Assembly: GCA_964460185.1 (NCBI GenBank)
Contig: CAYWTM010000090.1
Coordinates: 1 to 14,077, forward strand
From: JAVJPJ01 sp040217295
GTDB taxonomy: Bacteria > Pseudomonadota > Alphaproteobacteria > Rhodobacterales > Rhodobacteraceae
DNA length: 14,077 nucleotides
Direction of reading: 5' to 3'
The notes beneath the pieces were generated by a model. It was not told the origin of the DNA, did no database searches, and saw only the letters and a list, made by a program, of their open reading frames with translations. Shown here piece after piece: positions 1 through 6,469 of the stretch (the stretch's first letter is position 1; each line of letters opens with the position of its first letter). The translations under genes were made by a program, and so were the position numbers.

Positions 1-390
1 TTCTTCGGCCAGGCGGCGGGCTTCGGCCTCGGCGGCAAGGCGGGCGGCTTCTTCTTCGGCCAGACGGCGGGCCTCTGCCTCGGCGGCGAGCCGGGCGGCT
101 TCTTCTTCGGCCAGGCGGCGGGCCTCTGCCTCGGCGGCAAGGCGGGCGGCGTCTTCTTCGGCCAGACGGCGGGCCTCTGCCTCGGCGGCGAGGCGGGCGG
201 CGTCTTCTTCGGCCAGGCGTCGGGCTTCGGCCTCGGCGGCAAGGCGGGCGGCGTCTTCTTCGGCCAGGCGGCGGGCCTCTGCCTCGGCGGCGAGCCGGGC
301 GGCGTCTTCTTCGGCCAGACGGCGGGCCTCTGCCTCGGCGGCAAGGCGGGCGGCTTCTTCTTCGGCCAGGCGGCGGGCCTCTGCCTCGGC
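1..390 (-). repeat. 51-bp coding tandem repeat array, about 7.6 copies
   Basis: Full units begin at 49, 100, 151, 202, 253 and 304, each exactly 51 bp (17 codons), with partial units at 1-48 and 355-390. All copies keep the reading frame of the minus-strand gene. Variants recur: on the plus strand CAGACGG versus CAGGCGG, GGCCTCTGC versus GGCTTCGGC, GCGAG versus GCAAG, and TTC versus GTC as first codon (Glu or Asp in the protein). Variants shuffled between otherwise near-identical units suggest recent unit duplication and gene conversion. The array continues beyond the left edge. Confidence 0.95.
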
Positions 391-537
391 AAGCGCCGAG
401 TCGTCGCCCGCTGCAATGGCAGGATCTGCCGGTGCGCCGGTTTCCTGAGCAAGCGCGGCGCCCGTCATGGCAAGCAAAAACACACAGATGATGCAGACGG
501 GCCGGGCGTGGGCAGAGAGCGGAAACGATGCGGGCAC
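1..537 (-). CDS. Exported Ala/Glu/Arg-rich repeat protein, N-terminal part (3' end outside window)
   Basis: The frame is open from a GTG at 537 to the left edge (179 codons), so the C-terminus is missing. The start is supported by an AAGGA ribosome binding site 8 bases upstream of the GTG and by the secretory signal it produces: a short basic segment, a hydrophobic core CIICVFLLAM (residues 15-24) and an AxA site ending ALA-QE (cleavage after about residue 30). A short acidic/alanine stretch follows, and from about residue 48 the chain is near-identical 17-residue units of the type AARLAAEAEARRLAEEE, with D sometimes replacing the last E. This composition predicts one long charged helix or coiled coil, as in TolA-like spacers or in periplasmic stalks ahead of OmpA domains. 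Which domain it carries lies outside the window, so no function is assigned. It is divergent from the operon starting at 682. Confidence 0.8.
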   Translation of the reverse strand, partial: MPASFPLSAHARPVCIICVFLLAMTGAALAQETGAPADPAIAAGDDSALAEAEARRLAEEEAARLAAEAEARRLAEEDAARLAAEAEARRLAEEDAARLAAEAEARRLAEEDAARLAAEAEARRLAEEDAARLAAEAEARRLAEEEAARLAAEAEARRLAEEEAARLAAEAEARRLAEE

Positions 538-681
538 GGGGCAAATCCTTGAACGGAAAACTGGTTTCAAAACGATAGCCGCGCCAAAGCGGGCCTGTCG
601 AGAAAGGAAACCCAACCTGCGCCTTGTGTCGCGGCAACCGGGAAAGGGGCTGGCCAAGTGTGGCTTGCTGGTGCACCGTGA
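538..681. promoter_or_regulatory. Divergent intergenic region between the repeat protein and the arabinofuranose-donor operon
   Basis: This 144-bp gap separates the minus-strand GTG at 537 and the plus-strand ATG at 682, so promoters for both transcription units should lie here or inside the neighbouring 5' ends. Only the minus-strand AAGGA Shine-Dalgarno is clear. I could not identify convincing -35/-10 pairs or an operator by eye. Confidence 0.5.
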
Positions 682-2205
682 ATGGCAGCAAAATCGCATG
701 AAAACCTGAGGAATACGCAGCTGAACAAGCCCCGGACAGATACCGACGGACTATTGGTTCCCACGCCCGATGCGTCTGCAGCGGCAGGTGGAGTCGTGCT
801 GGTCGCGGATCTGGATGGGACGCTTTTGAAAAGCGACATGCTGCATGAAAGCTTTTGGTCGGCGGTGTCGGCCGATCCACGGGTCCTGACGCGGTCTGCG
901 CGCGCATTGATGCGTGGCAAACCCGCGCTCAAGGCATATCTGGCCGACCGAATGGCCTTTGATCCGGCCACCCTGCCCTATGACCCACGCGTGATTGCCA
1001 AGCTTGAGGCCTGGCGCGACAGCGGCGGGCGCACGGCGCTTGTCACGGCCACCGACGCGAAGCTGGCGGAAACCATCGGGTCGCATCTTGGCCTGTTTGA
1101 CGAGGTGCATGGAACCCAGGGCGACGTGAACCTGAAGGGCGAGGCCAAGGCCCGATTTCTGATCGAACATTACGGGGCGCAAGGGTACATCTATTTCGGC
1201 GACAGCGAAGCCGATCTGCCGGTCTGGGCGTCGGCCCATGGGGCGATCAGTGTCGGCCTGAGCGACCGACTTCGCGGAAGGCTTGACGCGCTTGAGCTAA
1301 GGCAGATTGAACATCTGCCTGGGCTGGGCGATCCGAACATGGCCATCCTCAAGGCGCTGAGGCCGCATCAATGGCTGAAGAATTTGCTGGTTTTCGTGCC
1401 GTTGTTGGCCGACCTGGCTTTTGGCACCAGCGCGATCTTGGCAGCGATGCTTGCCTTCGTAGCGCTGAGCCTGACGGCCTCGTCGGGCTACGTGCTGAAC
1501 GATCTGCTGGATCTGGCCGATGACCGAAGCCACCCGCGCAAGCGTCACAGGCCATTTGCCTCCGGGGGCCTGTCGGCGGCCACGGGCACGGCGCTGGTGC
1601 CCGCGCTTCTCGTGGCAGGGCTTTTGACGGCGCTGCTGGCGGGGCCGGGCCTGATGGCGGTGGTGTTCGGGTATTTCGTGGCGACGATGGTCTATTCGGT
1701 CAAGCTCAAGCGGCACACCATGGTCGACATCTGCATGCTGGCCACGCTGTTCACTCTGCGCATCATTGCGGGCGGCATTGCCATTGGCGTGTCCCTTTCG
1801 GTGTGGCTTCTGGCGTTTTCGATGTTCTTGTTCTTCTCGCTGGCCGCGATCAAGCGGCTGGCCGAATTGACCGATACCGAGGCGGCCAACCGCGATGTGT
1901 CCCGTCGCGGCTACCAGGTCGAAGACCGCGCGGTTCTGAGCCAGATGGCGGTGGCCTCGGGGTACCTCGCGATCCTGGTGCTGGCGCTTTATATCGACCA
2001 GCCGCTGGTGCAGGAAAAATACGGCACGCCCTGGCTGTTGTGGGGGATCTGCCCGCTTTTGATCTTTTGGATCAGCCGCATGGTGTTGATTTCAAGCCGC
2101 GGAGAAATGCATGACGACCCGCTGGTCTGGGCCATCACGAACAAGACAAGCCTCAAGGTGCTGGTGCTGAGTTGCGTCTTTTTCGCCGGCGCGGTGATGA
2201 TATGA
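682..2205 (+). CDS. HAD phosphatase-UbiA prenyltransferase fusion, decaprenyl-phosphate phosphoribosyltransferase-like
   Basis: A 507-residue two-domain protein. Residues about 38-215 form a HAD hydrolase: motif I DLDGT with D43 and D45, motif II around T122, motif III K152, and motif IV GDSEAD with D174 and D178. Residues about 225-507 are a polytopic UbiA-type prenyltransferase; the acidic motif NDLLDLADD (273-281) followed by HPRKRHRP is the form seen in DPPR synthases (Rv3806c, Azorhizobium NoeC) rather than quinone-type UbiA. Expected reaction: transfer of 5-phosphoribose from PRPP to a polyprenyl phosphate at the inner membrane, with the HAD domain plausibly removing the 5-phosphate. 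That is steps one and two of polyprenyl-phospho-arabinose synthesis. Its stop overlaps the next ATG. The ATG at 682 has no obvious ribosome binding site, so the true start could be a few codons off, but it must precede D43. Family confidence is high; lipid and sugar specificity is inferred from the neighbours. Confidence 0.88.
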   Translation: MAAKSHENLRNTQLNKPRTDTDGLLVPTPDASAAAGGVVLVADLDGTLLKSDMLHESFWSAVSADPRVLTRSARALMRGKPALKAYLADRMAFDPATLPYDPRVIAKLEAWRDSGGRTALVTATDAKLAETIGSHLGLFDEVHGTQGDVNLKGEAKARFLIEHYGAQGYIYFGDSEADLPVWASAHGAISVGLSDRLRGRLDALELRQIEHLPGLGDPNMAILKALRPHQWLKNLLVFVPLLADLAFGTSAILAAMLAFVALSLTASSGYVLNDLLDLADDRSHPRKRHRPFASGGLSAATGTALVPALLVAGLLTALLAGPGLMAVVFGYFVATMVYSVKLKRHTMVDICMLATLFTLRIIAGGIAIGVSLSVWLLAFSMFLFFSLAAIKRLAELTDTEAANRDVSRRGYQVEDRAVLSQMAVASGYLAILVLALYIDQPLVQEKYGTPWLLWGICPLLIFWISRMVLISSRGEMHDDPLVWAITNKTSLKVLVLSCVFFAGAVMI

Positions 2206-2636
2206 GCGCCCCGCTGACCGGTCCGGCGCTTGTGGTGCGATACGCGGCGTTTGCGGTGGTTGCGGTCGCCGCCAACCTGGTGGCGCAACGGATGGTGCTG
2301 TGGGGGGCGGATCCTGTCACGGCCGGACGTTTCATTGCGGCGCTGGCTGTCGGGACGCTGGTCGGGCTGGTGGTGAAATACATCCTGGACAAACGCTGGA
2401 TCTTTTTCGATCAGACCTCGGGCGTGCGCGCGCAAGGCCAGCAGTTTGCACTGTATTCCCTGATGGGGATCGCCACGACCGCTATATTCTGGATCAGTGA
2501 AACCGCGTTCTGGATGATCTGGCAGACAGACCTGGCGCGCGAACTGGGCGCTGTGATCGGTCTGAGCGTTGGCTATATCACGAAATACATGCTCGACCGC
2601 AGGTTCGTGTTTCGCACGGCGGAGGTCGGGCCATGA
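2202..2636 (+). CDS. GtrA-family membrane protein
   Basis: 144 residues with four hydrophobic segments (about 10-30, 42-62, 82-104, 110-130), the usual GtrA size and topology. The start is the ATG of the ATGA overlap with the upstream stop; a TTG 30 bp earlier is possible but would add an arginine-rich leader and a longer overlap. Two copies of one motif follow the second and fourth segments: KYILDKRWIF (59-68) and KYMLDRRFVF (128-137), showing the internal two-fold repeat of the family. GtrA proteins help move or present polyprenyl-linked sugars across the inner membrane. In Mycobacterium the GtrA member Rv3789 lies directly beside dprE1 and dprE2, as here, so a role in handling the polyprenyl-phospho-arabinose product is the natural inference. 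Whether it is a flippase or an accessory factor cannot be told from sequence. Confidence 0.85.
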   Translation: MSAPLTGPALVVRYAAFAVVAVAANLVAQRMVLWGADPVTAGRFIAALAVGTLVGLVVKYILDKRWIFFDQTSGVRAQGQQFALYSLMGIATTAIFWISETAFWMIWQTDLARELGAVIGLSVGYITKYMLDRRFVFRTAEVGP

Positions 2637-3952
2637 CGCAGCTTTCGGGATGGGGGCGGTTCCGCCCGGTCGAGACGACCCTGCGCCGGGTCAGGTCACA
2701 GGAGGATGTGGCCGCCGCCTTGACCAAGGGCCCGCTGATCGCGCGCGGCAACGGGCGATCTTATGGCGACAGCGCGGTGAACCCGGCCCTGACCCTCGAC
2801 ATGAAGGGGATGGACAGGATGCTGTCGTTTGACCCCGATACCGGCATTCTGGTGGCCGAAGCCGGGGTACTTCTGGCTGATGTCATCGCGCGGTTCCTGC
2901 CGCGTGGCTGGTTTCCGGCGGTGACACCGGGCACCAAGTTCGTGACGCTGGGCGGGGCCATCGCGGCCGACGTGCATGGCAAGAACCATCATATCGACGG
3001 ATCCTTCGGCAGCTTCGTCGACTGGATCGACGTCATGGACGCGACGGGCCACGTCACCCGTGCCGTGCCCAATACCGACCTTTATGGCTGGACCCTCGGG
3101 GGGATGGGTCTGACCGGCGTGATCTTGCGCACGCAGATCAGATTGCGGCAGGTGGAAAGCGGATACATCTTGCAAGACATGCGCGCCACCCAGACGCTGG
3201 ATGCCACCATCGACATGATGGAGGCGACGCTGCGCGCGCCGTATTCCGTCGCCTGGCTCGATTGCGTGACCCAGGGGCCGATGATGGGGCGCGGTCTGGT
3301 GATGCTGGGCCGGCATGCGCCGGTGGATGCCCTGCCCCCGACCGACCGCGCGCGCCCGTTCAACGTGCGCCCGAAACGAACACTGCGCTTGCCCGTCGAC
3401 CTGCCGGCGATGGCACTGAACGGGATCACGCGGCACGCCTTCAACGCGGCCTACTACTGGAACGGACGGCGCAAACCAGGCGAACGGCTGGTGGATTGGG
3501 ACACATATTTCTACCCGCTTGACGCGATCCTCGACTGGAACCGGGGCTACGGCAAGGCCGGGTTCGTGCAGTTCCAATGCGTCTTGCCGCAAGACACGGC
3601 GCGTGCCGGCCTTCACGCCCTGATGGAGGCGATTTCGCGGTCGGGCGAGGCCTCGGTCCTGTCGGTGCTGAAGCGGATGGGCCGGCAGGCGGGGCGGATA
3701 TCCTTTCCCATGGCAGGCTATACGCTCGCCCTTGATTTTCCTGCGAATGAACGGAGTTTGCGTCTGATGAACAGGCTGGATGCGATAACGGTGGACCATG
3801 GCGGGCGGTTCTACCTCGCCAAGGATGCAAGGATGCCGCAACAGGTGCTGGACGCGGCCGATCCCAGGGTCGCAGGGTTTCGCGCCATGCGGGCCGAACG
3901 GGGATTGTCGGACGTCTTTCGGTCGACGCAGTCGGACAGGTTGGGCCTGTGA
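2633..3952 (+). CDS. dprE1: DprE1-like FAD-dependent polyprenylphosphoryl-ribose 2-oxidase
   Basis: 439 residues, slightly shorter than mycobacterial DprE1 (about 461). The start forms an ATGA overlap with the GtrA gene and has GGAGG 7 bases upstream. The N-terminal half is a VAO-type FAD domain with GRSYGD (41-46), PGTKFVTLGGAIAADVHGKNHH (98-119 region, H115 to H120) and a Gly-rich TLGGMGLTG stretch (154-162). The C-terminal half is an ALO-like substrate domain ending with AKDAR (396-400), whose K397 matches the substrate-side lysine K418 of the Mycobacterium tuberculosis enzyme. Expected role: oxidation of the ribose 2-OH of polyprenyl-phospho-ribose to the 2-keto intermediate that the next gene product reduces. 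The position matching Cys387, the target of covalent benzothiazinones, reads Ala (A366). Sugar-lipid specificity is inferred from homology and operon context; a related FAD sugar oxidase is the alternative. Confidence 0.87.
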   Translation: MTQLSGWGRFRPVETTLRRVRSQEDVAAALTKGPLIARGNGRSYGDSAVNPALTLDMKGMDRMLSFDPDTGILVAEAGVLLADVIARFLPRGWFPAVTPGTKFVTLGGAIAADVHGKNHHIDGSFGSFVDWIDVMDATGHVTRAVPNTDLYGWTLGGMGLTGVILRTQIRLRQVESGYILQDMRATQTLDATIDMMEATLRAPYSVAWLDCVTQGPMMGRGLVMLGRHAPVDALPPTDRARPFNVRPKRTLRLPVDLPAMALNGITRHAFNAAYYWNGRRKPGERLVDWDTYFYPLDAILDWNRGYGKAGFVQFQCVLPQDTARAGLHALMEAISRSGEASVLSVLKRMGRQAGRISFPMAGYTLALDFPANERSLRLMNRLDAITVDHGGRFYLAKDARMPQQVLDAADPRVAGFRAMRAERGLSDVFRSTQSDRLGL

Positions 3953-4683
3953 GCGGCGCGGTTCTGATCCTCGGCGCGTCGTCCGACATCGCACGCGCCA
4001 CTGCCCGGACTTTTGCCGCCAAGGGGCACCGGATCCAGCTGGCCGCGCGTGACACCGCGCGGCTTGAAGCCGACAAGGCCGATCTGGAAACCCGGTTCGG
4101 CGTTCCGGTCAGCCTTCACCGGGTCGACGCGCTCGACATCGACAGTCATATGGGCTTCGTGGACAGCCTGCCGGAATTGCCGCAGATCGCGGTCTGCGCC
4201 ATCGGGGTTCTGGGCGATCAGGCGGACAGTGCCGCAGACATGAGCCGGGCCGTGCAGGTGATGCGGAGCAATTTCGAAGGACCGGCCAGCCTTTTGGGCG
4301 TGCTGGCCAACGCGATGGAGACGCGCGGATCGGGCACGCTGGTGGGCATCAGTTCGGTCGCGGGCGATCGCGGACGCGCGTCGAACTATATTTACGGCTC
4401 TGCCAAGGCGGGGTTCACGACCTATTTGTCAGGTCTCAGGAACCGGCTGGCCAGCAAGGGGGTGCATGTCGTCACTGTCCTGCCGGGATTCGTGGCGACC
4501 CAGATGACCGAGGGCATGGACCTGCCCGCGCGGCTGACCGCCTCGCCCGAAGAGGTCGCTGACGCCATCCTCGCCGCAGTCCAACGCGAACAGGAGGTCA
4601 TCTACGTGCGCCGGATCTGGCGCTTGATCATGTTCGTGATCCGTTCAATTCCCGAGGTCATCTTCAAGAAAACGTCGATCTGA
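3949..4683 (+). CDS. dprE2: DprE2-like short-chain dehydrogenase (2-keto-ribose epimerase partner)
   Basis: 244-residue classical short-chain dehydrogenase/reductase. It starts at a GTG overlapping the upstream stop (GTGA), so it is translationally coupled to the DprE1-like gene. Residues 9-14 GASSDI form the nucleotide-binding loop, in the variant where Asp/Glu replaces the usual Gly, as in DprE2. The catalytic set is S135/S136 and Y149-x3-K153. The C-terminal segment (about 222-242, RRIWRLIMFVIRSIPEVIFK) is basic and hydrophobic, fitting attachment to the inner membrane where the lipid substrate lies. Expected role: NAD(P)H reduction of the 2-keto intermediate to the arabino epimer, completing the two-step ribose-to-arabinose epimerisation. 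It ends the operon; a 145-bp gap follows. A generic SDR function cannot be excluded, but the DprE1 neighbour makes the pairing strong. Confidence 0.85.
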   Translation: MSGAVLILGASSDIARATARTFAAKGHRIQLAARDTARLEADKADLETRFGVPVSLHRVDALDIDSHMGFVDSLPELPQIAVCAIGVLGDQADSAADMSRAVQVMRSNFEGPASLLGVLANAMETRGSGTLVGISSVAGDRGRASNYIYGSAKAGFTTYLSGLRNRLASKGVHVVTVLPGFVATQMTEGMDLPARLTASPEEVADAILAAVQREQEVIYVRRIWRLIMFVIRSIPEVIFKKTSI

Positions 4684-4828
4684 CAGGGCGATGACCACAG
4701 CCCGATCACGCTGGATTCCGCGCAACTGCCCGATTTTTGAGCGGAATTCCGCCATGTATTCCACCCAGGTGAAAAACGCGGTTGGGCGTTGTTGAGATAT
4801 CAACCGAAGCCAAGTATCCCTCTTCGCC
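4684..4828. promoter_or_regulatory. Intergenic region with two short palindromes upstream of the periplasmic protein gene
   Basis: A 145-bp gap after the four-gene operon. It holds a perfect 12-bp palindrome GCGGAATTCCGC at 4741-4752 and an imperfect one, GTTGA-GATA-TCAAC, at 4791-4804, about 25 bp before the next ATG. Either could be an operator, and the first could also take part in a weak hairpin. No intrinsic terminator with a T-run after a stem is evident, so transcription may read through. Confidence 0.35.
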
Positions 4829-6328
4829 ATGAGAGGGACATTCATCGCGCGAACTCACGCGCGGCTATCGGGCAGCGTTTCACGCTTCGTCGAAACACCA
4901 ACCGCCGTTGTGGCGGCTTTGGTGCTTTCCACATCAGTGACCGCAATTTCCGGGTTTGCCGTGGCGTCGAAGGTTTGGCCGCATTTCTGGCGGCCCGAGG
5001 TCACTGCCGATCTGGCGGCGGTCGAAACCCGTATGCGCCCGCTCGAGCGTCCTGCCGCACGGGTCCGCCCGCTGTCCATTCCCTCCGACACGGCCACGGT
5101 CGCGCTCGGGTTCACCGACCCCGAGGTCGTATTGAGCCTGCCGGGCCGCCTGGCGCCGGCCGATGAACCTGCACCTGCCCCCCGGCTTTCCGATCCCGTC
5201 CGCGTGGTCGAAGGCCGGCCGACGGTGGTGCCGCCCCTGCGCCCGCAGCCCGACGCGGGGCTGGTGCGGGTCGCCCGCAACATCACCCCGGCCCGCGCCA
5301 TGGGCCTGCCCGGCCCCTCAGCGCGGCCTGACACCGGTGTGGCGGAAACCCCGGCCGGTCTGGCCGTTGCCGCCCAGCGCCCGAGCCTGCGCCCGTCGTT
5401 GCGCCCGGCCACGCTGTCGACGCGCACCCCTGATGTGGCCAGCGTCGAGGAGACGGCCGTCGTGATGGCCGCAGCCGCCAGCGCGACCGAGGAGGTGTCC
5501 AGCGGCCCAAGTCTCGTTCGCCCACGCGCCGGGACAAACCCCTGTGCGCGCCAGTTGACCCGCGACATTCCGCGCCGCCCCGGCAACGCCGCAAGCGGAT
5601 CCGCCGTGATGGCCGCGATCGGAAATGGCAGCGGATCGGACCGCGACAACCGCCTCGTGCAAGAGGCCCTGCGCGGAAATATTCCAAGCCATCTTCGCGA
5701 TCTGCAACCCGTGACCTTCGACGGCGTGGCGGCCGGGCGTCAGACCCAGATCACCGTCTGCGTCACGCCGGATTATCTGGCGATCGGGTCGGACAGCGAC
5801 AGTGTCCGCGTGCCACTGGGGCTGCCCGCGGCCCTGCGCGTAGCGGATGCATTCGAAATGATGCTGCCCACCACAACGATCGTCGACGCAATCTATCGCC
5901 AGGCAGATGTCCGGGTGTCGCCGTCGCCGATGACACCCGGTGCGCAGATGTCGTCGACCGAATACTTCGTGCGGCATGATGCAACGGTGGATCAGCAATT
6001 CGCCGGTGCCGGCGCCCGCGACGGCCTGCTGGTCGCCGGGCACAAGAAGGACGTGGTCATCGCCAACCGGCTGTCGCGCGCACCCGGTCGCGTGGCGATC
6101 TATGGATGGCACCGCAGCAATGGCAGCCCGATCCAGCCGCTGTCGACAGTGCATGGCGAATACTACGCCGATTACAGCCACGGCATCCGCCTTGTGGCGC
6201 GCACTGCCTATGTCAACGGTCGGGCGGTGGACCTGCGCGCGCTGCTGACCGATGGCACCTACGCCGAAATGCTCAACAGCGACGGGCCCTTGACCAGCGC
6301 CACCATCAGGCTGGCAGCCCTGCAGTAA
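4829..6328 (+). CDS. Membrane-anchored periplasmic protein with conserved C-terminal domain, function unknown
   Basis: 499 residues. An N-terminal hydrophobic segment (about 24-47) behind a basic start fits a signal anchor or uncleaved signal peptide. Residues about 60-235 are a low-complexity Pro/Ala/Arg/Val linker with repeats such as RPSLRPSLRP, typical of chains crossing the periplasm. Residues about 240-499 look globular and constrained: CVTPDYLAIGSDSDSVRVPL (311-330), AGHKKDVVIANRL (403-415), VAIYGWHR (422-429) and VHGEYYADYSHGIRLV (441-456), with clustered His, Asp and Tyr that could be catalytic. I recognise this style of sequence from uncharacterised bacterial proteins but cannot name the family. 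The ATG is the first start after an in-frame stop and lacks a good ribosome binding site. The position after a sugar-donor operon allows, but does not show, a role in envelope polysaccharide processing. Confidence 0.75.
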   Translation: MRGTFIARTHARLSGSVSRFVETPTAVVAALVLSTSVTAISGFAVASKVWPHFWRPEVTADLAAVETRMRPLERPAARVRPLSIPSDTATVALGFTDPEVVLSLPGRLAPADEPAPAPRLSDPVRVVEGRPTVVPPLRPQPDAGLVRVARNITPARAMGLPGPSARPDTGVAETPAGLAVAAQRPSLRPSLRPATLSTRTPDVASVEETAVVMAAAASATEEVSSGPSLVRPRAGTNPCARQLTRDIPRRPGNAASGSAVMAAIGNGSGSDRDNRLVQEALRGNIPSHLRDLQPVTFDGVAAGRQTQITVCVTPDYLAIGSDSDSVRVPLGLPAALRVADAFEMMLPTTTIVDAIYRQADVRVSPSPMTPGAQMSSTEYFVRHDATVDQQFAGAGARDGLLVAGHKKDVVIANRLSRAPGRVAIYGWHRSNGSPIQPLSTVHGEYYADYSHGIRLVARTAYVNGRAVDLRALLTDGTYAEMLNSDGPLTSATIRLAALQ

Positions 6329-6338
6329 CAGCGCCGGT

Positions 6339-6460
6339 CGACTTCCTTGCAAGGAAGTCGCCAGTCTTTTGCAAAAGACTGGGCCGTCACGTGCCAAACC
6401 TGGGCCCGCGTCGTGGAAATTCCTTGCAAGGAATTTCCCAGTCTTTTGCAAAAGACTGGG
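6339..6460. terminator. Tandem double-palindrome element between convergent genes, probable bidirectional terminator
   Basis: Two modules, each of two abutting perfect palindromes. Module 1: 6339-6360 (core TTCCTTGCAAGGAA) then 6361-6382 (core AGTCTTTTGCAAAAGACT). Module 2: 6415-6438 with the same TTCCTTGCAAGGAA core, then 6437-6460 containing the same 22-bp second palindrome. The first palindrome begins 10 bases after the plus-strand stop at 6328, and the last ends 9 bases before the minus-strand stop codon at 6470-6472. Each convergent gene therefore has a stem pair right behind its stop. Being symmetric, the stems work on both strands; no long T-run follows, so Rho-independent termination is inferred. 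Similar palindromes are, as I recall, common at gene ends in Rhodobacteraceae. Confidence 0.75.
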
Positions 6461-6469
6461 GCAGCGCGC

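Noticed and set aside
1..390. CRISPR or non-coding satellite explanation for the tandem repeats
   Set aside because: Every unit is an exact multiple of three, keeps one reading frame joined to a signal peptide and start codon, and has no unique spacers.
467..709. 80-residue plus-strand frame over the start of the repeat protein
   Set aside because: It runs antisense to the signal peptide of the better supported minus-strand gene, has no ribosome binding site and ends inside the next gene.
2696..3994. 432-residue minus-strand open frame opposite the DprE1-like gene
   Set aside because: Arg/His/Pro/Gln-rich product of antisense GC-rich codons with no recognisable domain; the plus strand encodes a clear FAD oxidase.
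4791..4804. FnrL/NnrR-type box (TTGAT-N4-ATCAA)
   Set aside because: The half-sites TTGA and TCAA are separated by 4 bases rather than the 6 that the consensus requires, so this is not a credible Fnr-family site.
5318..6451. 377-residue minus-strand open frame opposite the periplasmic protein
   Set aside because: It would run through the palindromic terminator region and has no coding signature; antisense shadow.
6339..6460. CRISPR-like or transposon end repeats
   Set aside because: Only two modules with a single 32-bp spacer, composed of palindromes, no transposase or cas gene nearby, and placed symmetrically at two gene ends; a terminator-like element explains it better.
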